From: an uncultured Eubacteriales bacterium
GTDB taxonomy: Bacteria; Bacillota; Clostridia; Oscillospirales; Oscillospiraceae
Assembly: GCA_900540635.1 (NCBI GenBank)
Contig: UQGU01000005.1
Coordinates: 1 to 64,000, forward strand
Length of the DNA stretch: 64,000 bases
Direction of reading: 5' to 3'
Part shown: positions 16,930 through 24,947 of the stretch, piece after piece
Numbering within the stretch: position 1 is the stretch's first letter
Layout: each line of letters opens with the position of its first letter
The notes under the pieces: model-generated
Databases searched by the model: none
The model's input: the letters and a program-made list of their open reading frames with translations, nothing else
What the model was told of the DNA's origin: nothing
Translations under genes and position numbers: made by a program

Positions 16930-17052
16930 ATGACACACAGAAAACGCTCTCGTATTCTTTTGGCAATTTCCCTGGTTCTTATCCTTCTTGACAGTATCTT
17001 CTCCAATGCGATCAGCACAGACTTTGGCAAAATCAAAACCGATCGTCTCTAA
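16930..17052 (+). pseudogene. Truncated N-terminal copy of the membrane hydrolase
   Basis: 40 codons with a weak ribosome site (GGGAG), beginning MTHRKRSRILLAISLVLILL. A basic start, one hydrophobic helix and then NAISTDFGKIKTDRL align with the first 40 residues of the hydrolase at 11235 (basic start, FWLIIAIAMILVSMIGSS, then GGRVKIHKINL). The frame then stops with TAA and no further homology is visible. It may be a decayed paralogue or a small membrane protein in its own right, cotranscribed behind araD. Confidence 0.5.
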
Positions 17053-17091
17053 GCTCCAACAGCATCGCCTTGATCATCTGATTCTTTTCTT

Positions 17092-17122
17092 CTCCGGGTC
17101 TTCGGACCCGGAGACTTTCTTT
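17092..17122 (+). terminator. Terminator of the arabinose operon
   Basis: CTCCGGGTC, TTCG tetraloop, GACCCGGAG, followed by ACTTTCTTTTT. Confidence 0.9.
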
Positions 17123-17135
17123 TTGGGAACGGCTA

Positions 17136-17144
17136 TGCTATAAT
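17136..17144 (+). promoter_or_regulatory. Extended -10 promoter for fumC
   Basis: TGCTATAAT (17136-17144) is an extended -10 element with no good -35, placing a start near 17151 and a leader of about 120 nt before fumC. Confidence 0.5.
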
Positions 17145-17269
17145 TGCCCCGTAACTCTGGTGCAGATTTTGCTTCCTTGCGCGCAAAACACCTGCACCGC
17201 CTGGTCTTCACGGAACACACCGCAGACCGGACATGCATCGAAAAAGGAAACCACAAAGGAGCAGATTAT

Positions 17270-18646
17270 ATGGAATATCGCATTGAACACGACTCTATGG
17301 GCGAGGTCCGGGTGCCTGGGGACAAATACTGGGGGGCGCAGACGGAGCGGAGCCGGAACAATTTTCCCATTGGCGTAGGGCTGGAGACCATGCCCCGGGA
17401 GATCATCCATGCCTTCGGCATTCTGAAAAAGGCGGCGGCTATGGCAAACCACGCCCTGAAACCGGAGAAAATGACCGAGGAAAAGCTGACCGTCATCTCC
17501 CAGGCGGCGGATGAGGTGATCTCCGGGGCCCTGGCGGATAACTTCCCCCTGGTGGTCTGGCAGACCGGCTCCGGCACCCAATCCAACATGAACGCCAACG
17601 AGGTCATTGCAGGCCGCGGAAACGCTCTGGCAGGGAAACGCCTGCTGCACCCCAATGACGACATCAATATGTCCCAGTCCTCCAACGACACCTTCCCCAC
17701 CGCCATGCACATTGCGGCGGTGCTGGCTATGGAGGACAAGCTCCTGCCCGCCCTGGACACCCTGATTGAGACCTTCCGGGTTTTGGAAGCGAAAAACGAG
17801 GGCATCGTCAAGTCCGGCCGCACCCATTTGCAGGATGCCACCCCCATCAAATTCTCCCAGGAGATTTCCGGCTGGCGGAGCAGCCTGGAGCGGGACCGGC
17901 AGCTGCTTGTGTCCGCTCTGCCTTACCTCAAGGAGCTGGCCCTGGGGGGCACCGCCGTGGGCACGGGACTGAACGCCCCCAGGGGCTTCGACAGCGCCGT
18001 GGCCAAAGCCGTTTCGGAGCTGACCGGGAAGGACTTCGTCACCGCCCCCAACAAGTTCCACGCCCTGACCTCCAAGGATGAGCTGGTATTTGCCCACGGG
18101 GCGCTGAAGGCCCTGGCGGCGGACATGATGAAGATTGCCAACGATGTGCGCTGGCTGGCCTCCGGCCCCCGGGACGGCCTGGGGGAGATCCGCATCCCCG
18201 AAAACGAGCCCGGCTCCTCCATCATGCCCGGTAAGGTGAACCCTACCCAGTGCGAGCAGGTGACCATGGTGGCCGTGCAGGTCTTTGGCAACGATGCAGC
18301 GGTAGGCTTCGCCGCCAGCCAGGGCAACTTTGAGCTGAACGTGTTCATGCCGGTGCTGGCCTATAATTTCCTGCAGTCCGTCCGGCTGCTCAGCGACTCC
18401 ATTCGCTCCTTCAACGACCACTGTGCCGTGGGCATCACCGCCGACCGGGAGAAAATGCGCCATAACCTCCACAATTCCCTCATGCTGGTGACGGCCCTGA
18501 ATCCCTATATCGGCTACGAAAACGCGGCAAAAACCGCCAAGACGGCCTTTGCCGAGAACATCTCCCTGAAGGAAGCCTGCGTAAAGCTGGGCTTTCTGAC
18601 GGCGGAACGCTTCGACCAGGTGTTCCACCCGGAAGAAATGGTATAA
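17270..18646 (+). CDS. fumC: Fumarate hydratase, class II
   Basis: 458 aa, typical FumC length. It hydrates fumarate to malate with no iron-sulfur cluster, so it is oxygen-tolerant. Conserved blocks: GSGTQSNMNANEVIA, the NxxQSSND(T)FPTAMHIA substrate loop, RTHLQDATPIKFSQE, and the superfamily signature GSSIMPGKVNPTQCEQ. The start WGAQTERSRNNF favours fumarase over aspartase. The ATG at 17270 is preceded by AAAGGAG. Single gene transcription unit. Confidence 0.96.
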   Translation: MEYRIEHDSMGEVRVPGDKYWGAQTERSRNNFPIGVGLETMPREIIHAFGILKKAAAMANHALKPEKMTEEKLTVISQAADEVISGALADNFPLVVWQTGSGTQSNMNANEVIAGRGNALAGKRLLHPNDDINMSQSSNDTFPTAMHIAAVLAMEDKLLPALDTLIETFRVLEAKNEGIVKSGRTHLQDATPIKFSQEISGWRSSLERDRQLLVSALPYLKELALGGTAVGTGLNAPRGFDSAVAKAVSELTGKDFVTAPNKFHALTSKDELVFAHGALKALAADMMKIANDVRWLASGPRDGLGEIRIPENEPGSSIMPGKVNPTQCEQVTMVAVQVFGNDAAVGFAASQGNFELNVFMPVLAYNFLQSVRLLSDSIRSFNDHCAVGITADREKMRHNLHNSLMLVTALNPYIGYENAAKTAKTAFAENISLKEACVKLGFLTAERFDQVFHPEEMV

Positions 18647-18726
18647 ACATGACAAACGCAAAAACACATATTATGGCCTATCTTCAGGGGCCGCAATGCA
18701 AGGCTTCCCTTCCTAGCAAATGCGAA

Positions 18727-18812
18727 GGAACCTTTGATTAAATCCGCAAGTGCCGGGAGCGAGTGATTTTTTGATTTGTTCTCCAGCCACAACTGATTTA
18801 TTCAAAGGTTCC
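18727..18812. repeat. MITE-like 86-bp element with 17-bp terminal inverted repeats
   Basis: GGAACCTTTGATTAAAT (18727-18743) and ATTTATTCAAAGGTTCC (18796-18812) are inverted repeats with one mismatch, enclosing a 52-bp core. No transposase is present. It could be a non-autonomous mobile element or the collapsed ends of an insertion sequence. Confidence 0.5.
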
Positions 18813-18868
18813 CAAGGAATCTATTGTAAAATGCACATTTCCGAAGGTACTATACCAAAAGCAAAAAC

Positions 18869-18907
18869 AGCGGTAGAAATCACGAAATAATTGTGATTTC
18901 TACCGCT
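18869..18907 (-). terminator. Terminator of the ridA-permease-aminotransferase operon
   Basis: AGCGGTAGAAATCAC pairs perfectly with GTGATTTCTACCGCT around a 9-nt loop. On the minus strand it is followed by GTTTTTGCTTTT. Confidence 0.85.
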
Positions 18908-18969
18908 AAAATATTTGGCTATTCCCTTACTGAGGTCATTCTGGACCTTTTGACATATTACCCGCGCCT

Positions 18970-20148
18970 TTAATCAGTATACTTTTTAAGGGCATCGCAA
19001 AACCGGTTAATTGCTGTACGGTATTCCATTTCACTGTTTATGCATCCGAATACCAGCCTGACGTGTCCTTTTCCACCATATGTGCCGAAAGCTGATCCAT
19101 TGTTGACCTGCACACCGGCTTTTTCTTTCAGATAACGGACAATCTTTACGGCATCGCCCAATGCAGAAACATTGATCCAGAATTGAATGCCAGCATCTGG
19201 CAGCAGCACTTTTATGCCGGGGACATTGCAAAGCTGCGCGTAAGTCCAATCGCGCCGTTTCGCAAGCCGATCATTATATTGATGCAGCAAAGCCTCATCC
19301 TGCAACGCCGCGGCAGCTCCCGCCTGCACAATGCTGGAAACGCAGCCCATCAATGCCGGAATTTTTCCGAGGATCGCGTCCAGAATAGGAGTGTCCGCAA
19401 CCATATACCCAACACGAAGTCCGCAGAGTCCCCACGCCTTGGAAACCGTAAATACAGAAACCGTTCTTTGCCACATACCCGGCTCCGCCGCAGGCCAGAG
19501 CAACTCCTTGCCATCAAAGATACAGGCATCGAACGCGCAGTCGCAAAGCAAAATAAGATTATGCTTAATGACAAACTGACACAATGCCCGGATTTCATCC
19601 GACGAATACACGGTTCCGGTTGGGTTGTTGGGATAGGTCAGGATCACCATTTTTGTTCTCGATGAAAGCCGGTTTTCAAAGGCAGAAATGTCCAACGCAA
19701 ATCGATTTTCCTCGCTCTGTGGTACCTCGACTGCCTTGGCACCCAATGCCGATGGATCAATGGTATTGGCCAGATACCCTGGATCTGGCACCAGCACCTC
19801 GTCACCTGTGGACAGGAAGGGCAACATAGCTGTTTGCAGCGCAAGTTCTGAGCCGGGAAACACCATAATGTGACGGTCCGGATCGACAGAATGAGCATAT
19901 TTCCCCTTCAAATGCGCTGCTGCCGCTGTCCGAAACTCCTTTGTGCCAAGAGGATGCGCATAGTGTGCGGCCTCGGCCTGTTCGATAGCCGCTGACATAG
20001 CGGCACGCACGCAGCCCGGAAGTCCTCCGTCCGGGGAAAACAGGTCAGCACTCCCGAGATTTGAAACAGCGTGACCGGGGGTGGACGATGTGAACAGTCC
20101 GCTTGTTGCGCTGCGGAATCCCGGAGTCATTTGCTCAATTGCACTCAC
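18970..20148 (-). CDS. PLP-dependent aminotransferase, class I/II fold
   Basis: 392 aa, fold-type I. Visible: HPLGTKEFRTA near the N-terminus, VLVPDPGYL, TYPNNPTGTV (substrate/PLP region), the Asp-x-Ala/Cys pair DCAFDAC, SKAWGLCGLRVGY with the Schiff-base lysine, and GKGHVRLVFGC with the carboxylate-binding Arg. I choose the GTG at 20148 because GAGGGG lies 6 nt upstream; an ATG at 20166 overlapping the permease stop is the alternative. Third gene of ridA-permease-aminotransferase. It would transaminate an imported amino acid, with RidA hydrolysing reactive enamine/imine by-products. Substrate unknown. Confidence 0.8.
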   Translation of the reverse strand: MSAIEQMTPGFRSATSGLFTSSTPGHAVSNLGSADLFSPDGGLPGCVRAAMSAAIEQAEAAHYAHPLGTKEFRTAAAAHLKGKYAHSVDPDRHIMVFPGSELALQTAMLPFLSTGDEVLVPDPGYLANTIDPSALGAKAVEVPQSEENRFALDISAFENRLSSRTKMVILTYPNNPTGTVYSSDEIRALCQFVIKHNLILLCDCAFDACIFDGKELLWPAAEPGMWQRTVSVFTVSKAWGLCGLRVGYMVADTPILDAILGKIPALMGCVSSIVQAGAAAALQDEALLHQYNDRLAKRRDWTYAQLCNVPGIKVLLPDAGIQFWINVSALGDAVKIVRYLKEKAGVQVNNGSAFGTYGGKGHVRLVFGCINSEMEYRTAINRFCDALKKYTD

Positions 20149-20158
20149 GCTTCGCCCC

Positions 20159-21517
20159 TCATTCATCCTTAATGTCAATAATGCGTGTTGCAATCTTCCC
20201 CTTATTGACCATTGCGATGGAATAGGGAATGCTGACAAGCAGAACAACAACCGTCGTAATTACGATGTACGGTTTGATGGAAGATATGGAATTATAAGCA
20301 AGTGCGCACTGTACGCAAATAGCAACCACCGTAGAAGCATAGAACACCCACACCGGAAGCTTTCTGCCCCATTTCCGATTTGCCCAGGCATCCGGATACC
20401 TACGTGGGACAAGCGCCAGCGCTACAATCTGCAAAATACCAGTAATTGCGGAAATCAGCAGAACACTGTTTGCAATCATGTCAAGATCCCAGCCAAGGAC
20501 AATGGGAATCATAACGACAAGGTATTCGAGCAGCATAATAACCCAAGGTGTGCCCTTTTTGCTCATCGTCCCAAGCTTTTTAGGAAGCCATCCGTCATTG
20601 ACTGCGACAATGATTGGCTCCGCGTACATCATAAAGCTTGCGGAGAGGGACGTTGCAAGCGCCATTAAGGGGCCGGAAATCATGAAGAATATGAAAATCG
20701 GCGCCGGAAGGATTTCTTTGGCAACGTAGGTCAACGGCTGATTCGCTGTCATCTCAATCGGAAGCACTGCGGAGGACGCAATGCTCATGGAGATATAAAC
20801 AACCGTCAGGACAATGGATGTACCAACAATGGCAAATGGAATATCGTGTTTGGGATCCCTCGCCAACCGACTGAAGAACATGATGCCGGACTGACTGACG
20901 GCATACATCAGAAGAAACGCGGCACTGAAAAGGCCCTTCGTTCCATTCATGAGGAAATCCGGATTCGTTGCGGGATTTACGAGACGCATATCCGCCTTGG
21001 ACAAACCAACCAGGATAAAAGTGGCCAGTCCAGCAAGGAGAAGCATTGTTGTAAACTTCTGAAGCTTATCCAGTGCTTTGATTCCAATCAATGTATACAA
21101 GAAAAACAGCGTAAATATTACAACAGCAGCCAGACGCACAGACACACCAGGAAGGAGAGACTGAATATACTGCCCCATCGCCAAACCATACAGAGCAATG
21201 CCAGGAAGGTTGAGGAAAAACGTAATGATATAAACGCCTGCCGCCTTTTTCCCAAGGATTGCTGTAATCAAGGAGTATGTGCCGCCGGGAAGGCACACAG
21301 AACCGGTAACAAACAGCACAGGGATGCAGATGATAAAGCCCATCAAAAGGGCAATGGCGAAAGCAAGCCAGACAGAGTACCCCGTTCTGCCAATACCGTA
21401 TCCAAGAAGGGAAATAACACCGCTGCCGATGCAGCCCCCTATGCCAAGAGCAAGGATTCCCCATTTACTCAAACGGCCGGCATTTGAGTTGGTATTCGGG
21501 TTATTTTTATCGCTCAT
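20159..21517 (-). CDS. APC-family amino acid permease
   Basis: 452 aa with about 12 transmembrane helices. The N-terminal LALGIGGCIGSGVISLLGYGIG matches the APC consensus substrate-binding helix 1. It imports or exchanges an amino acid or amine across the cytoplasmic membrane. It lies 18 nt after ridA and just before the aminotransferase, in an operon divergent from a YheO/DauR-type regulator, suggesting D-amino acid or related substrate use (inference). Confidence 0.9.
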   Translation of the reverse strand: MSDKNNPNTNSNAGRLSKWGILALGIGGCIGSGVISLLGYGIGRTGYSVWLAFAIALLMGFIICIPVLFVTGSVCLPGGTYSLITAILGKKAAGVYIITFFLNLPGIALYGLAMGQYIQSLLPGVSVRLAAVVIFTLFFLYTLIGIKALDKLQKFTTMLLLAGLATFILVGLSKADMRLVNPATNPDFLMNGTKGLFSAAFLLMYAVSQSGIMFFSRLARDPKHDIPFAIVGTSIVLTVVYISMSIASSAVLPIEMTANQPLTYVAKEILPAPIFIFFMISGPLMALATSLSASFMMYAEPIIVAVNDGWLPKKLGTMSKKGTPWVIMLLEYLVVMIPIVLGWDLDMIANSVLLISAITGILQIVALALVPRRYPDAWANRKWGRKLPVWVFYASTVVAICVQCALAYNSISSIKPYIVITTVVVLLVSIPYSIAMVNKGKIATRIIDIKDE

Positions 21518-21535
21518 GTTTATTCCTCCTGTTTT

Positions 21536-21907
21536 TTATTTTTTTGCAATAAGTTCTACTTCAACCAACACATTCTTAGGGAGACGGCTTACTTCCACGC
21601 ATGAGCGTGCGGGTTTGGAAACAAAATACTTGGAATAGATTTGGTTGAAGGCGGAAAAATATTCCATATTCGCGATAAAGCAAGTTGTTTTTACTACATT
21701 TTCAAAATCCATTCCGGCTTCCTTCAGCACAGCGGAGAGGTTCCGCATAACCTGCTCGGTCTGCGTTTCAATGTCCGATCCTGCAACGGAACCGGTTGCA
21801 GGATTCAAAGGGATCTGCCCGGAAGTGAACAAAACCCCATCTACCATGATTGCCTGTGAATAGGGGCCAATAGCGGCCGGTGCTTTCTCGGTTGAAATAA
21901 CTTTCAT
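21536..21907 (-). CDS. ridA: RidA family reactive imine/enamine deaminase
   Basis: 123 aa, usual length for RidA/YjgF/UK114. Conserved blocks: APAAIGPYSQAI at the start, LFTSGQIPLNP, and the substrate Arg in SKPARSCVEVSRLPK followed by VEVELIAK. It hydrolyses 2-aminoacrylate-type intermediates released by PLP enzymes. The ATG at 21907 has GGGAGG 9 nt upstream. First gene of the operon with the permease and aminotransferase, which fits its protective role. Confidence 0.93.
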   Translation of the reverse strand: MKVISTEKAPAAIGPYSQAIMVDGVLFTSGQIPLNPATGSVAGSDIETQTEQVMRNLSAVLKEAGMDFENVVKTTCFIANMEYFSAFNQIYSKYFVSKPARSCVEVSRLPKNVLVEVELIAKK

Positions 21908-21953
21908 AACTTGGATTCCTCCCATATTTTTGTTGTGTTCCTGGAACGGCTTT

Positions 21954-21982
21954 ATTCTACCGCGTTAATTTTATTTAGTCAA
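21954..21982 (-). promoter_or_regulatory. ridA operon promoter
   Basis: Minus-strand TTGACT (21977-21982), 17-nt spacer, TAGAAT (21954-21959). The -35 sits in the motif TTTATTGACTAAA, which also occurs in the divergent promoter. Confidence 0.7.
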
Positions 21983-22055
21983 TAAAATATTTCTCATTAA
22001 ATTATTTTTGTAGTACTGAACAATTTTTCATTGGCGTTTTTATTGAACATTTTTA

Positions 22056-22084
22056 TTGACTTAAAAAAAGAGCTGCTGTATCAT
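22056..22084 (+). promoter_or_regulatory. Promoter of the YheO-type regulator
   Basis: TTGACT (22056-22061), 17-nt spacer, TATCAT (22079-22084). TTTTTATTGA occurs twice just here (22038-22047 and 22051-22060 region), with a third related copy at the ridA promoter, forming a candidate operator for the regulator. Confidence 0.65.
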
Positions 22085-22116
22085 AAGAGAAATATGCCGG
22101 ACGGAGTTAGGAAACT

Positions 22117-22776
22117 ATGGATGAAACCACAATGCATCTTACCAAAACGGATCGAGCGGTTCTGGAATCTTACAAAATACTGTGTGACGGGCTGGCTAAT
22201 TATTTGGGTGAAGGATACGAGATTGCCCTGCACAGCCTGGAAAATTACGACAGTTCCGTAATAAAAATTATTAATGGGTATTACACCGGGCGAAAAGAAG
22301 GAGCACCGATCACGGATTTGGCACTGCATATGCTTGAGGATATCAAAAGAAATAAAAGTACCAAGTATATTGCATATTACTCCAAAAACAAAAAGAGTGA
22401 ACCGATGCATTCGACAACAATCGCCATTTGTGGCGAAAAGGGCAGAATAATCGGACTGCTCTGCATTAATTTCTACATGAACACACCGCTCTCCTCAATT
22501 ATCAGCAGTCTGACCAAGGGGCGGGAATGCCCTGGCGTTGGGGATGAAAACTTTTCGGATACACCGGCACAGCTGATCGGCGACGCAATCGCAGAGGTAA
22601 AGCGCATCGTTATGGCTGATACGGACATTCCGATCCACGACAAAAACAAAGAAATCGTTTCGCGCCTATACACCAAGGGGTTCTTCAATTTCAAAGACAG
22701 TGTCGGGAAATGTTCCGATGCGCTTGGCATAAGTAAAAACACCGTATATATGCACATTCGCAACTGCAAAGGATGA
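22117..22776 (+). CDS. YheO/DauR-family transcriptional regulator
   Basis: 219 aa. The N-terminal part (residues about 10-130) is a YheO-like PAS sensor: YKILCDGLANYLGEGYEIALHS and HSTTIAICGEKGRIIGLLCINF. The C-terminal 60 residues form the DauR-type helix-turn-helix (EIVSRLYTKGFFNFKDSVGK, then ALGISKNTVYMHIR). The founding member DauR represses D-arginine catabolic genes in Pseudomonas. It is divergent from ridA-permease-aminotransferase, which it probably controls. Confidence 0.85.
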   Translation: MDETTMHLTKTDRAVLESYKILCDGLANYLGEGYEIALHSLENYDSSVIKIINGYYTGRKEGAPITDLALHMLEDIKRNKSTKYIAYYSKNKKSEPMHSTTIAICGEKGRIIGLLCINFYMNTPLSSIISSLTKGRECPGVGDENFSDTPAQLIGDAIAEVKRIVMADTDIPIHDKNKEIVSRLYTKGFFNFKDSVGKCSDALGISKNTVYMHIRNCKG

Positions 22777-22793
22777 AGTCAGTATATGCAATC

Positions 22794-22830
22794 AAGCCCT
22801 CCCTCCGCCAAAAAGGTAGAGAGAGGGCTT
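22794..22830. terminator. Convergent terminator
   Basis: AAGCCCTCCCTC and GAGAGAGGGCTT form an imperfect stem between the regulator gene (+) and the broken RpiR-type gene (-). Confidence 0.75.
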
Positions 22831-22908
22831 AATTGTTAACTCGGCAGCATCGGATTCGCAACGCCATTCCTTCGCATGGGCACATTTTCTCTTGAGCCAG
22901 CATCTACG

Positions 22909-23762
22909 TCAGTATTTCAGACTCTCCATGCTCTTCTCGATCTGCAAGGACTTGGCTCCGTCCGTCCGCATGGCGATATAGGTATAAATAGAGTCCGCGA
23001 TGGTCAGCGCCGCCACCCGGGAGGCAATGGATACGACACGGTACTTCGTCTCCTTGGAATGGGTACTCAGACTGATGTCCGCCAGCTTGGACAGCGGATT
23101 TTTTCCCGCGCTGGTCAGCGAGATCACCTTCGCGCCGCGGTGCTTCGCGATCTGGGTGCTGTCCACCACGCAGCGGGAGCTGCCGGAGTGGCTGACGGCA
23201 AGCACCGCGTCCCGCTCATCCAGATAATTGCAGGCGATCACCTGCAAATGGGGATCCGTATATACCGCCGCGTTCAGGCCAAGCCGCAGCAGTTTATGGT
23301 GCAGATCCATCGCCACAGGCGCGGAGCCGCCCAGTCCGAAAATTACGATTTTCCGGGCATTCATCAGCATCTGCGCCGCCGCGGCCAGTGTCTCCGGCTC
23401 CAGCATATCCCGGGTAAACTGCAAGGCCAGCACGGCGCTCTGGAACACCTTGTCCCGGACCGCCTGGACGGAATCCCCGGCGCTGATCTCCTCATGGATG
23501 ATCTCCTCCGAGAAACGGTTGCCTGGGCCAGCGTCAGCTTCAGGTCCTCATAGCCGCTGAATCCCAGCTTTTTGTAGGCCCGCACCACCGTCGGGTCCGA
23601 GACGCCGCAGGCATCCGCCAGCGCCGCCACCGACAGATCGATGATGCCCCGGGGATTCTTCCGGATATATTCCGCCACTTTCCGCTCGGATTTACTGAGG
23701 TCTGGAAGAGAATTTTCAATTCTCAGCAGCAGCGCCGCCAGGGAGGTGTTCTGTACCGCCAT
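22909..23762 (-). pseudogene. Frameshifted MurR/RpiR-family regulator
   Basis: Two overlapping minus-strand frames encode the two halves of one protein. The N-terminal half (from ATG 23762) is an RpiR helix-turn-helix: LSKSERKVAEYIRKNPRGI and GVSDPTVVRAYKKLGFSGYE. The C-terminal half is a SIS sugar-phosphate domain: IVIFGLGGSAPVAMDLHHKL and VLAVSHSGSSR. The break is at a repeated dinucleotide GAGA at 23510-23513; dropping one GA joins VS to EEIIHEE in frame. It probably sensed a sugar phosphate for the adjacent decayed sugar locus. A sequencing error cannot be excluded. Confidence 0.85.
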
Positions 23763-23840
23763 GCCTGTTACCGTCCTTTTCAAGTTTATGAAAACAGTAT
23801 ACCATAGTCTTTTTCAAAAGGAAAGCACGCAGGCAAAAGA

Positions 23841-23870
23841 AATTCCCAGGGGCCGCGCGCCCTGGGAATT
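23841..23870 (-). terminator. Hairpin between DUF4867 gene and the RpiR-type gene
   Basis: AATTCCCAGGG and CCCTGGGAATT with an 8-nt loop; on the minus strand it is followed by TCTTTTG. Confidence 0.8.
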
Positions 23871-23894
23871 CCGAAGTTATTTGTATGCCGCGTT

Positions 23895-24557
23895 TTATGC
23901 GATGGGGTTGATTTCCCAGTTTTCCCCGTAGATTCCCGGGAACGCGCCCCGCTCGACCAGGCCGGTGTTTGCCTCATGGGCTATGAGCCATTTGTTGGCG
24001 GCCCAGAGCCTGTTCACCTTCTGCTCCGGCCCAATGGGCAGATTGGTTCCCCGCTGCAATCCCACAATACAGCTGAAGCCATCCCCGGTCACTTCACAGG
24101 GGCAGAAGTGGAGGGTATCCGCGTATACCTCGATCATTTCTCCCTGCGCCAGATAAAACGCCTGCACCTTGTCCGCGTTCAGCCGGCCGTCCTCATCCAG
24201 ATCCTCCCGCTTTGCCAGCAGCAGGACCAGTTCCCGGACGGCGACGTTGAACTCGTTGCAGGTATGCCACTCAAGGGCGTTGAGCTGGTGGGAATGCCCC
24301 CAGCACAGGCCGATCTGCTCGTCCAGTCCGCCGCAGTGGATCTCCCGCAGCTTCGCGGCCGCCGGGATCTCATCCAGCTCCGGCGTCGAGGCCACGTATT
24401 TGCTTCCCGCCTCCGGAAATGGGATCGTCTCCGCCGCCGCGCAGAGCGCGGCGGTGTCCTCCTGAATGACGCTGCCGTAGCGCCGGAAGGCCGGGTCATG
24501 GATGGAATGGATCCGAATGTGGGGATTTGCCGCCTGTAATTTCCGCAGATTATCCAT
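23895..24557 (-). CDS. DUF4867 family protein
   Basis: 220 aa, one cytoplasmic domain with a cupin-like feel (IGLCWGHSHQLNALEWH with two His; EMIEVYADTLHFCPCEV). I recognise it as DUF4867, of unknown biochemical function, usually encoded in sugar-catabolic operons beside PfkB kinases and aldolases. The ATG at 24557 follows GAGGGAG by 9 nt and overlaps the stop of the PfkB-kinase remnant by 8 nt, showing it was translationally coupled to that gene. Intact, although both flanking genes are broken. Confidence 0.75.
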   Translation of the reverse strand: MDNLRKLQAANPHIRIHSIHDPAFRRYGSVIQEDTAALCAAAETIPFPEAGSKYVASTPELDEIPAAAKLREIHCGGLDEQIGLCWGHSHQLNALEWHTCNEFNVAVRELVLLLAKREDLDEDGRLNADKVQAFYLAQGEMIEVYADTLHFCPCEVTGDGFSCIVGLQRGTNLPIGPEQKVNRLWAANKWLIAHEANTGLVERGAFPGIYGENWEINPIA

Positions 24558-24698
24558 CGTACACAACTCCCTCGTGTGTTTTCATAAATTCCAGCACTTC
24601 CTCGTAGCCGGGGATGCCCTGCTGTGCCCCGAAGCGGGTGCATTTCAGGGCGGATGTGGCGGAGGCAAAGCGGCAGGAACGTTTTTGAAAGCTTTCAT
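24550..24698 (-). pseudogene. Internal-deletion remnant of a PfkB-family sugar kinase
   Basis: A good ribosome site (AGGGAG) and start ATGAAAGCTTTC at 24698 run after about 20 nt into another frame encoding a PfkB C-terminus: FASATSALKCTRFGAQQGIP followed by GYEEVLEFMKTHEGVV and TAA at 24550. PfkB kinases (ribokinase, 2-keto-3-deoxygluconate kinase) end in just this A-SALK-TR-GAQ-GIP pattern. About 250-300 residues are missing, and the two ends are not in the same frame, so no functional kinase is made. Confidence 0.75.
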
Positions 24699-24738
24699 CT
24701 TTGTCTCCCTTTCATTACAATTGATTTTTGCTTATGAT

Positions 24739-24760
24739 AAAACGTTTGCGTAAACGTTTT
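24739..24760. promoter_or_regulatory. LacI-family operator palindrome
   Basis: AAAACGTTT-GCGT-AAACGTTTT, a perfect 9-bp-arm palindrome centred on a CG-containing core, typical of LacI/GalR operators. It is 41 nt upstream of the start of the kinase remnant and faces the LacI-type gene at 24948. Confidence 0.85.
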
Positions 24761-24856
24761 TCTGCTATGGATTGTAACATCACTATCTATATTTTTCAAG
24801 CATTCATATTCCATAATATTTTTCTTCAAAAATTGTACAAAATCAACATATCATTT

Positions 24857-24884
24857 TTGACCAGAAACTGATATTATATATGTA
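24857..24884 (+). promoter_or_regulatory. Possible promoter of the LacI-type gene
   Basis: TTGACC (24857-24862) with TATGTA (24879-24884) at 16-nt spacing; the AT-rich surroundings offer alternatives one or two bases away. Confidence 0.4.
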
Positions 24885-24947
24885 AAGAAGAGATATTAGG
24901 TATTTAACAAGTTTTCTTTTGTCATTTAACCGTTTAATGGAGTACTT

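Noticed and set aside
18514..18792. Minus-strand frame through the end of fumC and the 86-bp repeat
   Set aside because: Overlaps fumC codons antisense and lacks a ribosome site; its start lies in the repeat element.
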